Below, piece after piece: positions 1 through 14,164 of a stretch of DNA of 64,000 bases. Each line of letters opens with the position of its first letter. The first letter of the stretch is position 1. The DNA comes from Acephala macrosclerotiorum (lineage: Eukaryota; Ascomycota; Leotiomycetes; Helotiales; Mollisiaceae). A program made the translations under genes and the position numbers. Location: the NCBI GenBank assembly GCA_014904845.1, contig MU119355.1, positions 1-64,000 on the forward strand, in the 5' to 3' direction. The notes below the pieces were generated by a model. The model saw nothing but the letters and a program-made list of their open reading frames with translations, had not been told where the DNA came from and did not search any database.

Positions 1-1236
1 TATTTATTTAAAATTTTTAAAAATTTTTATTTGAAATTATTATTATAATATTTTAATTATATATATTAATATATTTTAAAAAAAATTTTCGTAAAAACAA
101 ATAAATTTTACAATTTTCAATTATTTAAAATACAAAAATATTTATTTGCTTTTTTTATATAATTTTTTTATAAATATAAAAACTTATAATTTTTTTCGAT
201 TTTATTAATAAATTTTTTTTTTTCAAATTTATATATTTTTTATTTTTAAAATTCGATTAATTTATTATATTATTTTTTTATACGCAAATTTTATAATTTG
301 AATTTTTATTTTCGAAATTTTTATAATATTATTATTATATTTTAAAAAAATATTTTATTAAACTTTGAAAATACGAATTTTGTACACAAAAAACAAAATA
401 AAAATAATTATAATATATTTATACAAATCGTATAATACGATTTCAATAATCTATAAAAAATTATTAATAAATTATTATTTAAAAAAAAAGTAATTACGAT
501 TAATAATATTAATAATAAATTTTATAAAAACTAAAAACGTAATAAAAAAAATTTTAATTAAATAAAAAAAAAAAATTAAAAATAATATTATTTTAAAATT
601 TTTTAAAAAAAATTTAAAATAATATATAATTTTAAATAAAAATTTTTTTTTTAAAATAAATAAAATTAAAAAATCGTATATTGCATTTTAATAAACTTGA
701 TTTAATTTAATTAAAATTTTTAATAATATATTTAAATATTATAATTAAAAAACTTTTTTTTGAATTTAAATATTTTAATAATTTATTGAAAATTTTATTA
801 ATAAATTTTACGATAAATATATATATTAAAAATTCGAATAAATATTTTATATAAAACGTTTTGCGTTTTACGAAATTATTAAAATTATTAATATAATTAT
901 TATCGAGAAAAATAAAATTTTATAATATATTATTTATAAAAATATTTTTTCGATTTATTGATTATAAAAAAATTTTAATATATTTGAAAAATGCGAATAA
1001 TAATCTAATAATTATAAATTTAAATAAAATAAATTTAAAAAAATTGTATTTTATTTTTTATTTTTATAAATTTTTAATAATTAAAAAATATATTAAAAAA
1101 CTTTTTTCAATTTTTATAAATAAATTTAAAAAATAATCAATTATTATTATTAATAATATAAATATTTAAAATATTAAATCTCAAAAAACTATTAATATTA
1201 ATATTTTACTTTTTCAATTAATTTTATTAATTAGCG

Positions 1237-1273
<37 letters not shown>
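1237..1273. repeat. (AAT)n microsatellite
   Basis: An uninterrupted run of about 12 AAT units inside the AT block. A similar shorter run lies at about 13,810-13,836. Confidence 0.85.
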
Positions 1274-1276
<3 letters not shown>

Positions 1277-3152
1277 TATTATTATTATTAATTTTTTTGT
1301 ATAAAATTTTTTATTTTTTTAAATTTTTTAAATTTTTCGAATTTTTCGATTTATTTTTTTTTTTACTTTGATTTTTACATTAATTAAATTTAAAAAATCT
1401 ACTACTAATAATAAAAAATACTATAATATATTTATATTTACATTAAAAAAATACAAAATTATTATTATTTTATTACAATTTAATACTATTTTATTTTAAT
1501 TAATTTGCGAATTTCAATCAAATAATATACGCTCAATAATTGATTATATATACAATATAAATAATATTTAAAAATCAAATATTGCTTTTTTTAATATTTT
1601 GAATTTTATTAATTGTAATAAAATTTTAAATATTGTTTATAATATTTATAAATATTTGTTTATTAAACAATTTTATCGAATTTATTATATAATACTTTAT
1701 AAAAATCTCGATTTGTATTTTGAAAATAATAAAAAACAAATTAAAATTATAAAAATATAATTATTTAAAATTTATAAATTATATATTAAAAAAAAAGATT
1801 TTTAATTTATTTAAATTTATTTTAATATTCGTTTTTAGTTTATAAATATTTTAATTATTTTTTAATATAAATAAAAAACGCTAATAAAAAATCGATTTTT
1901 ATTTTATAAAATTTTTTTAAATAAACGAAAAAAAAGAATATTTTACTATTTTTTTTAAAAAAATTAATATATTAAAATTTTATTATTAATAAACTTTTTT
2001 TAACGAATTTTTTTTTTTATATAATACGTATTTCTTTTTTATCGTTTAATTTTTATAAACGAATTTCAAATTATAATTATTATTTTATTGATTTTTTAAA
2101 AATTATTTTTTTTATTTTATTATTTTTTTTTAATTTATTAAATTTTATTAAAATAATAAAATTAATTAATTTTTTTATGAAAAAAAAATAAATATATCTC
2201 AAAATTCAAATTTATTATATATTAAATTTTTTTTTTTTAATAAATTTCAAATAATTTATTTATAATTCAACGATTATAAAAAAACGATAAATTAATTATT
2301 TCGATTTTTTAAAAAAATTATTTAAATAAATTTTTTTTTAATACTAAAAATCGAATTTTAATTAAATTTTTTTTAAAATAAATTCAATTAAATATTATAA
2401 AAAAAAAATCTCAAAAATTGAAATTATACGTTTACAAAATAAAAATTTTTATCAATTGAAAATATATTGAAAATTTTAAAAACTTTAATTTTCTTATTTT
2501 ATTTTTCGTGAATTTAATATTTATTAGTATTAATAAAAAAATTATTAATAATATTATTTACAAAAAACTCAAAAAAATTTATAACAAATTTCAAATTTTT
2601 TCTCGAAAATATTTAATTTAAAAAAATCGATATAATTTTTAATATAATTCGTTACGCGAAATTTTTAAATTATTTTATTGTTTAATATAAAATTTTTTAA
2701 TAATTAAATTATTAAAACTCGTTTAATAATAAATATTTGTATATTTATTAGTAAAAACAAATTATAATTCAAATTAAATTAATTTTTCAATATTTTAAAA
2801 TAAAAAAAATAAAAAAAATTTTTAATAATAAATTTTTTTTTAAATACGAAATTAAAAAATTAATAATATCTATAAAAAATAATCAAAAATATTTAATTAT
2901 TTCTAATAATAAACTTGAATTTGAAATTCGTTTACTTTTTTTCTTTTTATTAAATTTTTAAAAAAAAAGAAAACAAATTACAAAAAAATTTAATACTAAT
3001 AAAAATATTAAAAAAACTATTAAATTCTTGAAAAAAAACGATAATAATTTGAGAAATTTCGAGTTTTAAATTCTTTATTTAAAGTGAGTTTTTTTTTTTT
3101 TTTAGTTTTTTTTTTCGAGACTCTAAATAAACTCGTTATATAAGAAAACGAT

Positions 3153-3411
3153 TATAATAAAATTATATACTTTTTTTTCAAAAATCTTTGTAAATAATTA
3201 ATTTCGAAAATAATATTAATCACGTATTTTTTAGTATATAAAAAACTTTCTCTTATTATAAATTAATTAATAACTTTTTTTATTTTTATTTTAATTAATT
3301 GATTAATTGATTTACAGATTATAAATTACTTCGAATAAATTTAATCTATTGATTAAAACGAATTAATTTACGATTGGATTTTTTTGTTTTGTATTTTATT
3401 ATTTTTTTATA
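3153..3411 (-). repeat. 259-bp solo-LTR-like repeat, copy 1 (inverted)
   Basis: The reverse complement of this segment aligns along its whole length with 17,996-18,254, with many C/T and G/A differences. Both copies are 259 bp. The better preserved copy begins TG and ends CA, as LTRs do. No internal retroelement or partner LTR in the same orientation is seen nearby, so it reads as a solo LTR or short non-autonomous element. Confidence 0.6.
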
Positions 3412-4277
3412 TTAATTATTTTATAAAAATCAATTTTTTAATTAAAATTTATTTAATATTACAAAAATCGATTTAATTTTTAATTATTTATTATTATTAT
3501 CGTATATTTGAATTTATTTTTATTTGAAATTAATTATTAAATTAATTATATTTTTAAAAAATTTTAAATTATATATTATGTATTTATTATAGTTTTTTTA
3601 TATTTATTTTAAATATTAAAATTAATTCAAAAGAAATTCTTATTAAAATCTTTTGAATTTTTTTAATAAAAAGTTTTTAATTGTAATTTTATAAAAAAAT
3701 AAAATAAAAAATTTTATTTTTATCGTTTTTAAAATAAATATTAATTTTTGATTTAAATTTTTTTATAATATTTTGTTTTAAAATTACAATTTATATTAAT
3801 TAATCGATTATAAAATTTAATATAAATTAAATTTACGTATTTTTTTTTTGAATTAAAAATAAATATTTAAAATCAATATTAATTTTATTATATTTATAAT
3901 ACGTTAAAATATAATTTATTAAATTAAATACTTTAAATATTGTTTTTTTTTAAAAAAATTAATTAAATAAACGCGATTTGTTTAATAAACGATATTAATT
4001 CAATAAATAAATATTAAAACGAATTAATTAAATTTATTTTTAAATATGAATTTATTATTATAATAATTGTATAAAGAAATTCTATTCGTATTAATACTAT
4101 TTTTAAATTGATTGTTTTTTAAAATTAATTAATTAAAATATTATTTTTAAAATAAATAAAAAATATTTATTATTTTTAATAATTATATTTTTTTTATTTT
4201 TTTTTTATATTATTTTCAAATAATTAAATTCGATTAATAATATCGAATAATTATAATTAAAAACAAATTATATATTG

Positions 4278-4490
4278 TGTAAATACAATATTAGTTTAGT
4301 AGTCACGTGCAGTACTAGGCCAGATCGGGACTAGCGCCGCTTGCGCTAAAGTTGAAATTATATTTTTTAATTTTTGCGCGTTTATTAAATTTAAAATTTA
4401 AAAAACAATTAATTAATAAATTATTCAATTTATTTATTTATTTTGTTTTTAATTTATTATTAGTAATAAGTATTTTTAGTAATACTAATA
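4278..4490. repeat. Left LTR of retrotransposon copy 1
   Basis: It begins TGTAAATACAATATTAG and is a near-identical direct repeat of 10,282-10,493. About 50 bp (roughly 4,302-4,350) are GC-normal and contain CACGTG and GGGACTAGCGCCGC, while the rest of the LTR is AT-rich. Confidence 0.75.
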
Positions 4491-7400
4491 TTAATTAGTA
4501 ATTATTTAATTAATTACAAAACAATTAAATTTCTATTTAAAAAAAATTAATTTACAAAAAAGAATTAATTTTTTAAATAATTTACTTTTTGTAAAAAAAT
4601 ATTTAAAATAATTAATATATTTTCAAAAAAACGAAAATCTATAAAAACTTTCTTATAAAAACGCGTCGAAAATATCGAAACTATTAAAAACTTAAAAAAA
4701 ATAATACGAAAACAATTTTAAGTTTATATTTACTTTTTAAATTTATATTTACTACGCAAAATAATAACGTTTACAAAAAACGAATAAAAAAACGTAAAAA
4801 CAATTTTAAATTTGTATTAATCTATTTAAATTTACATTAAAAACGAATTCTCAAAAAAAGTTTTATATTTTTATTTATTATTTGATTAAAAACGTATAAA
4901 TATTAATAATAATATTTATTTGAATTCGAATTAAAATTTTTAATTTTTTTATTATTTATTATATAATTATTTCTTAAAATAATAAATTTACTTAAAATCA
5001 AATTTTCTTATAATAAAAAAAAATAAAAAAAAAATTCGATTTTACGAATAATAAAAATCTCAATAAAATAATATTAAATAAATATATTTTTTATTGTTTT
5101 AAAATATAAAAAAAAAAAAAAAATTTAATCGTAATTTATAAAAATACTTTTAAAAAAACTTTAAAAGTTGCTCGTAAAAAATTTTACGTTTAATACACAA
5201 AAATTTTATACGTCGTTTATAAAACTTTTTATATATTTACAAAGTTTAAATATCGAAAAATAAAAAATTTATTACTAATAATTTAAAAAAAAATTTTCAA
5301 TAAAAAAAATTTCATAAATAAATACAAACAAAAATCGTCAATCAATTAAAAAATAGAATTTTTTTTTCTCGATAAAATCGATCAATTCAATTAATAAATT
5401 AAAATATTTTAATATTAATATTCAATAATCAAAATATAATTACTTTCACGATTTCAATTATTAATACAAATTTTTTTATTACGAATACAATTATTTCTAT
5501 GAATACTTTTTATACTTTTTTTATTACAATTTTTTTTACAAATACGAATTTATTTAATATAATACAAAATATTCAATTTATTTATTAGTAATTTTTTTAA
5601 TAATAATTAAATTAATATAACAATTTATAAAATATTTTTATTAAATTGTTTATAAATTTAATAAAAATTTATATTGATAATAAAAAGTATAATAAAAAAT
5701 TATACGATATTTTTAATTGCAAATTATCGATTTTTTATAATTATTATAATAAAATCGAATTATCTCAAAATTAATACAATAAAATATTTTTTATTAGTTT
5801 TATAAAACGTATAAACGCGTTTTATTTCAATAAATTTCTAAAAAAAAAATTCGATTTTATTATATTAATAATAATAATAAAAATTTATTTCAAGATTAAA
5901 AAAAATCACTAATTATATATATTTTTATAGAAAAAAACAATTTTAATAAAAATCATTACAATTAATTTAATAAAAATTAAATTAAAATATTTATAAATAT
6001 TTTTCAATTAATTTCAAAAAATTTAATTAAATTTATTATTAAAATATTAAACGAAATATAATTTACAAAATCAAATTATTAATATTTATTAAAATATTAA
6101 AAAATGTAATTTTATTTTTTATAAATTTATTAATACTTTTGAAAGTATTTACATTAAATTGTAATTAATAGTAAATATTACAATGCGATTACGTGAAATA
6201 TAATAATATAATTTAAATTTTATTTTTTAAAATTAAAAAAAAAACGAATTTGATTAAAATTAAATTGATTGAATTTATAAAAAACGAAATAAAAAACGCG
6301 ATTAAATATAAAGTCGAAAATATTGAGATTAAAAAAATTTTCGAAATAAATATCGTAGAAATTATAAATTTTAAAAAAAATTATATTAGAAAAAATACTA
6401 TATTTGTAGTAAATCGAAATATTAATTAATAAAGTATATAATAAAAAAACGATAATAAATATATGTAAAATTTCGATAGTAAATTCAATATACGATAAAT
6501 CGAAATATTACAATAATTTATTATTAGAATTTTTTTACTAAAATCGAAAAAATAAAAAATTTATTAAAAGATAATCAAATAATAAAAATTGATTAATTAC
6601 TAATAAATATAAAACTAGAAAACGAAAATAAAAATTATTTTATCGAGTTTAAAAAACTCGATAATACGCAAATAATAATTATTTTAAATAATTAATTTAC
6701 TCGTTATATTATTATAAGAAAAAATATATTTAATATTTTATTATTACAATTTAAATTACTCGAATTAAATTAATATTTATTTTTTACTTTCGAAAATTAA
6801 TATTTTTTAAAAAATTTTCAAAAAATTATATCGAACAATAAAATCATCGAAATATCAATTACTAATTAATCGCAATTTATAGTACTATAAAAATTTAATA
6901 CGAATATTTAATTAAATATATTTACGATCGAAACTTATAAAATTCACTTTAATAAAAATATTATTTTATTGCAAAAAATTATTTAAATCGATATTCTATT
7001 AAATATTATAAATATAAAATTCGACAATTTAAAAAATATTTTAATTCAAAGAAATAAAATCGTTTTTATTGTAAAAAAAATAAAATTATTTATAAATATT
7101 ACTATATTAATCAAAAAAAAATCTAATTTGAAATTATTTTATTAATATAAAATTATATTAATTATATAAACGTTTTAATTATTTATCGATACAACGTTTT
7201 ATAAAAAAATTTCAATAAATTGATTATAATATAAATATTAAATATATTTAGTATTTTATTAAATATTATTACTACTATTAAATATATAGACAATTATTTA
7301 AAAAATTCAAATTTATTTTATAAAATAATTATAAATTTAATTATTCGATTATTATCGACATTTTATATTTAAATAAAAAATTAATTTTATAAATAATAAA

Positions 7401-10281
7401 CTCGTTTATAGTATTTCAAATTATTAGATTTATAAAAAATATATTTACAAAAATAATATAAAATATATTACGTATATATTACGTATATATTAAATTAATA
7501 TATATTAAAAACTATTGAATTATATTATTTATAATATTAAAAAAAAAAATTTGTTTATAGAATTTTAATAAAACGTTAAAATAATAATAATTAAAATCAA
7601 AAAAATACTTATTGAAACTTATAATAATATAGAAAAAATAAAAAAATACTATATTTTATTACGTCGAATTTACGAAATTATTTACGACGAATTAATCGAA
7701 AAATAATTCAATAAAATCGAACAATATTATATTTATATTATTAATCTTTAAAATATACTTTAAAATAATTAATAATAACGCGTTATTGTTATTAATTATT
7801 AAAAAAATTAAAATAATTCGAGTAATTACTAAAAAAATACGTCGTTTATATATTTAATACTAAATTAATAATACGCTTTCAATAAAAAATGATTTAAATA
7901 CGAAATTTATATTAGATTTATTAATTCTATTTAAAGTACGCGTTTAATATAAAAAAAGCGAATAAAAAAAATTATATAAATTATTAATAATTAATAAAAA
8001 AATATGTATAATTAATATATTTTATAAATTGATTAATTTTTATTTAACGATTATTAAATTTTATTATATGAAAAAAAAAATATTAGAAATTTATAATCGA
8101 ATTAACGATCAAAAAAATAATTAAAAAAATTAAAAAGAAATTTTTTTATTTTTTTAATCGAGCGAAATAAACGAAAAATCAATTAAAAAACGTAATTGAA
8201 AACGTTTAAAAAAATCACGAAATAAAAACGTATATAACAAAAAATTTAAATAAAATAAACGCTATAATTTTATTGAAAACGATAAAAAAAATTATAAAAA
8301 TTTCAATAATCAATTTTTTATTACTATCGTTGAAAAAATTAAAATTTTTATAGTTTTTATAACAAATAAAAAAAAACGATATAAAATTATTATTAAAACT
8401 ATAAAAAAAAAATATAATTACAAATTTTAAATAATTATTTAAAGCGTTTTAAAAAAAAAATCAATAATTTAATTATAAAAAAAGTTTTTAATTTCATTTA
8501 ATACAATTTTAATAAATATATTAAAATTCGAATTTTTAATTCGAAATTAATTAATAAAATCAAAAGTAAAACTATTGATATTTTTTACAAAAAATCGAAA
8601 TTAATAATTTAAAAATACAATAATAAAAAAAAAAAATTTTTTTTATATAATTCTCGATAATACAAAAAATTAATTAATAATTAATTATTATTTTAATACT
8701 TTTTTTAATTCAATTTTTAAACAAAAAAATTAAAATATAATTTCGTAATATTATTTAAATTTATATTCAATTTACGACAAATTTTCAACGATTTATATTA
8801 ATACGTTTATTGAAAAAAATTTATTATTTATATTTATTAAATATAATTATAATTATTTTAAAATCTTTATATAAAATTGTAAAAATAAAAATATATTAAT
8901 AAATTACATATTACAAATATTATAAAAAGAAATTATTTATAATTATATCGATATACAATTTTTGTTTTTTAATTACAATTATTAAAAGATTTTTTAACGT
9001 TATTAAAATACAAATCAATAGAAAAAAAAAATTTTATTCTCGAAAAAAAACGAATTTAATAAAATTAAATTTTTGATTAAATTTAAAAAAAGTTTAATAC
9101 TAAAAATACTATTGATTTTCAATAAATACATTTTAATTTAATTTGAAAATACGATTCAATTATAATAAAAAAATTAAATTAATAAATATTAAATTATTTA
9201 ATTTTTAAATTAAATATTAAAAACAATAAATTAAAAAAATTTATATTATTATAATTTGCTAATTTAAAACAATTTTCGATTTATTTATTATTATTTAATA
9301 TTAAAATTTAATAAAAAAAAATTATTATATTAAATAAAAAATTAAAATAATAAATTAAAAACTTGAATCGAGAATTTAAATATATTGTTCTCGATTTATT
9401 TACGATAAAATTTTTCGTTTTTATCGATAATTTATTTATAAACAATAAAAATTTTAATTTTCAAATTAAATATAAAATTATTTTAATAAATAAATATTAA
9501 TTAAACGATAAAAAATTCGAAATTAAAATTTTTTTTATTTATTACAATTTTATTAAAAACAAACGTATTATTAAAAACATTTTAATTTTTGAAATATATA
9601 ATATAATAAAAAAAATTAATATAATAATTATAATCGAATTTATTATTAATATAATTACTTAATAATTCGATCTCTTTAAAATCTCAATAATCGTTTGTAC
9701 AAATTTATATTCGTTATACGAATATTTAATCAAATTAAAAACGATTAAAAAAAAGCGTTTTATAATCGATATTATAATTTTTTATTAATCGTATAAACGT
9801 AAAAAATTACAAAAAATTCAATAAATTAATAATTAAAATAATTCAATAAATATTATAATAAAATCAATATTTAATAAAACTTTAAAAAAGTTTTTAAATA
9901 CGAATTACTTTAAAATTCGAATAAAAAAATAAATTAAAAAAAAATAAAAAATAAAAACAACGTAAAAAAATAAAAAAAATATTTATTGAAAAAAAAAATA
10001 AAAAAAAAAAATTTTTTGTATTGTATTTCGAATCTTGTGATTACTTGATTTATAAGGCCAAGAAAAAAAAAATTACTCTAATCTCGATATTTATAATCTT
10101 CGACGAATTTCGAGAACAACGTTAATCTATTAGCGTTATTTCCAAAGTTTAATCACATAATTTTTGTATTAAAATATCAGCGAGTTTTACGTATTAATAG
10201 ACTACGATAAAAAAAGAAAATAATAGCGTTTTTTAAATGGTTAAACTGGACTAATTTTTGTTACAAAGAAAAAATTACCAA

Positions 10282-10493
10282 TGTAAATACAATATTAGTT
10301 TAATAGTCACGTGCGGTACTAGGCCAGATCGGGACTAGCGCCGCCTGCGCTAGAATTGAGATTATATTCTTTAATTTTTACGCGTTTATTAGATTTAAAA
10401 CTTACAAACAATCAATTAACGAATTATTCAATTTATTTATTTATTTTATTTTTAGTTTATTACTAGTAATAAATATTCTTAGTAATATTAACA
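10282..10493. repeat. Right LTR of retrotransposon copy 1
   Basis: A direct repeat of the left LTR ending in AATATTAACA. It keeps the same GC-normal stretch (about 10,306-10,354), differing from the left copy at only a few C/T or A/G positions. The sequence just before it (10,020-10,281) is less mutated than the rest of the element. Confidence 0.75.
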
Positions 10494-13400
10494 ATATTTA
10501 ATATTCGAAAAAAATTATATAAAAAAATCGTATATTTACGTAAAATTTCTTTTATAAATATTATATTTATTATTATTGATTTTTTTATTTTGTAATTTTA
10601 TTCGATTTTTTTTAACGAATAAAATTAAAATTTTAATAAATTTTTTTAAATTGATTATTTTTCGAGTTTTTAATATTATTATTATATTATTAAACTCGTA
10701 TTTAAAAATACGTATTTATATTAATTTATTTTAAATTAATTTTTAATAATCGAATAACGTAATTTTAATAAATATAATTATTATAAAAATAATTTAAATT
10801 TTAATAAAAATATATATTTCGAATTTCGTATTAAAAAAATAAAAAATTTAATATTTTGTCGTTTTACGATTTATATTTTAAATATTTTATATAATTAATT
10901 ATTTAATAAAATTATTATTTTTATTTATTTATTTAAAAAAAAATTTAAATAAAAATTTATAAATTATTTTTATATATTTTATATTAAACTTATTAAAAAT
11001 ATTAAATTATAAAATAAATTCAATATAATAATTCAAAAAATAATATTTAAAATAATATTAATATATATTTTTATTATTATTTATTATTATATATTTAATA
11101 AATATTTTTTTATTATAAAAAATATAAATAAAAATTTAATTTAAATATTTAATTATCATTTTATTATATATTCGATATATAATAAGTATTATAAAATTTA
11201 TTAAAATTCGAACGTAAAATAATATATAAAATACTTTAAAAAAATTAATATAATAATTAAAATAAATTTTTTAAATAAATTTTATTTTTTATTATTAATT
11301 TATTATTAAATAAAATTAAAAAAAAATTTATAATTATAATTTTTTTTGAAATTTTCGTTTATTATTATAATTAAATAAAAATTTATATAAATTTATTTAA
11401 TTATTTTATAAAATCTCTAAAAAATATTTTTTAAAAATTAATATAATATATTAATAAATTTATATTTTCACGTAAAATTAATAATTAAATAAATTTAAAT
11501 TAAATTTTTTTTATTTATATTTTTTTTTATTTTTTATTTTATTTATTAAAATATTTAATTATATATTTAATATAATTAATATTTTAAAATATTTTAAAAT
11601 ATATTTCGTAAAATTTAATATATTTCATATTATTATTTCGATTTAATCTTTGTAATAATTACAATTTTTTAATAATTAATAAATAAATTGAAAATAATAA
11701 AATAATATTATTATATTTTATTATTCGTATAATAAATTAATTAATCAATTTGAATAAATATTTGTAATTTTAATATTTGAATTAATAATAAATTTAAATC
11801 GAATAAAAAAATACGAATTTTTAAAAATAATATTTATATATATATATAATAAAAAAAAAATTTAATAATATATATTATATTATTATTAGATTTTTTAATA
11901 AATTTTTTAATGAGATTTTTAATTTAAATATAAACGAATTAAATTAATTAATTTTTTTTATAAATATATTATTAAAATTTTATTTGTAAAAATAATAATT
12001 AATATAATTATTATATTAAAAAACATTTTTTTTGTAAATTTTATTATTAATTTATTATATATATTTTATTATATATTTTTAAATTATTAATATTATAAAA
12101 TTTTTATATTAAAATTCAAATAAAATCGATTTTAAAAAAAATAATAATTTAATAAAAATTCTAAGTATTATATAATTAAACGAAATAAAAATATATATAT
12201 TTATAATTTATTATTTTTAATTTAATTTAATACGATAATTTTTTATTTTTTTTATCGATTTTTATTAAAGATTTCATATAAAATATTATATATATTTCGT
12301 ATTAAATTAATATAATTTCGTATTATATTAAGAATTTTTTGTATTTTAATATAAAATTTAAAGTTTTTAAAAAAAAATTTTAATTTTAATTTTATTATAT
12401 TTAATTTTCGCGAATTAAAACGTTAAATTTTAATTATATTTAAAAATAAATAATTATTACGATTTTTTTTTTAATATTATTAATAAAATTAATAATTTTT
12501 TTTTATTTTAAATTTTTTTTAATATAAATTAATTTAAAAAATAATTAATATTTTTATTTTATTTAAAATATATAAATATAATTTTTTTTTTTTAAATATT
12601 ATTTTATTGTATTAATAATATATTTAATATTATTAAATTTATAAATAAAATTTTTTTAAGATTTTATTATAAAAATATTAAATATAAATTTATTAATATT
12701 ATTAATAAATTCGTTTTTAATAAGTTTTTTTTCGATAAATTTATTTTTAATTAAATTATTTACGATTTATAAAATATTCGTATACGCGTTTTAAATTTGA
12801 AAATTTTTAATAAACGTCGATATAATAAATTTTGTATTTAAATCGTAAATTAATATTATTTGAATAATTTATATAAAAATATTATTAAAAGAAAAAATAA
12901 TTAATATAGTTTTTTATATATAATAATTATAAGTATTATTTGATCGTTTTTATTTTCATTAATAAAAAAATAATTTTTATTTTATTTTTTATTTTCAAAC
13001 GAGATTAATTATTAATATATTATTTGATATTTGTATAAAATATTTTTATATTTTTATTCGTATTCGATATTGAGATTTTTGTATTTGTATTAAAATAAAT
13101 TATTTAAAAATTTTATTAATTTCGTATTATTATTATAATTAAAAAATTAAAAAATTAAAAAATATAATATTTTTAATTTTATAATATAATAAAATATAAA
13201 ATTATAATTTGTATATAATAATTTTAATACAAATTTTATTTTACAATTTTATTAAATAATATATTTTTAATAATATTTTATATATATATATTTTTTTTTT
13301 ATAAAATTAAAAAAATTTTTTAATATAATTAATTAGAATATTGATTTTTATTATTAGAAATCGTTAATAAAATTTTAATTTATTCAATTTATTGTTTTAT

Positions 13401-14100
13401 ATATATATTGAAAAATTTGTAAATACGATTTATTTTAAATAAAAATAAAAAAATAATTAAAAAAAAAATACGAAATTAAAATATATATTTAATCGATTTA
13501 TTTTAAAATAATAATATTAAAAAATAGTTTAAATATTTGTATTGAATTTTTTTTATATTTTTTTATATTAAAAAAAATTTTATAAAAAAATTTTCAAAAA
13601 ATAAAAAATTTTTATTAAATTTTAAAAAAATTTAAAAATTGAATAATATAAAATATAAAAATTGTATTATTGTATTTATTATACGTTTTTATTTAATTAA
13701 TTAATTTTATTATTCGTTCGAAAAAATTAACGTTCGATAATTATAAAATTTGTTTAATTTTAAATAAATTTAATAAAGTAAAAAATATTTAATTTGTAAA
13801 ATAATTTCAATAATAATAATAATAATAATAATAATAACGATAATATATATACAAATATTAATCGAGTTTTTAATATTAAAAAATTTGAATAAAATATTAA
13901 AAAAAAAATTTAAAAATTAATAAAAAAATAATTTATATTTGAAAAAAAACGTTTAATAATTAATAATAATTATTTTTTATTAAATTAAATATTAATTATT
14001 AATAAAAATTCAAATTTTATTATTAAATAATTAAAAATATTATTAATAAAAAAAAAAAATTAAAATAATAATAATAAAAAATTTTAAATTTATTAAATAC

Positions 14101-14164
14101 AATTATAAAATAATTTATTTAATATAATTATAAAATAATTTATTTAATATAATTATAAAAATAT
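14101..14164. repeat. 25-bp tandem repeat, about 2.5 units
   Basis: Two exact copies of a 25-bp unit (14,101-14,125 and 14,126-14,150), followed by a partial third. The unit starts AATTATAAAATAATTTATTT. Confidence 0.85.

Larger units (their letters stand above)
4278..10493. mobile_element. RIP-degraded LTR retrotransposon, copy 1
   Basis: Two direct repeats of about 212 bp (4,278-4,490 and 10,282-10,493) flank about 5.8 kb of AT-saturated sequence. The LTRs start TGTAAATAC and end in AATACTAATA / AATATTAACA, consistent with TG...CA termini. The internal part is colinear with a second copy at 51,223-58,073; for example, the segment around 8,160-8,260 matches 56,210-56,290. No gag or pol reading frame survives, so copia versus gypsy cannot be decided. 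The flanks resemble a 5-bp ATATT duplication, but low complexity makes this uncertain. Confidence 0.75.

Noticed and set aside
4278..10493. Assigning retrotransposon copy 1 to copia or gypsy
   Set aside because: No reverse transcriptase, integrase or RNase H motif can be read after saturation by transitions; domain order is not recoverable by eye.
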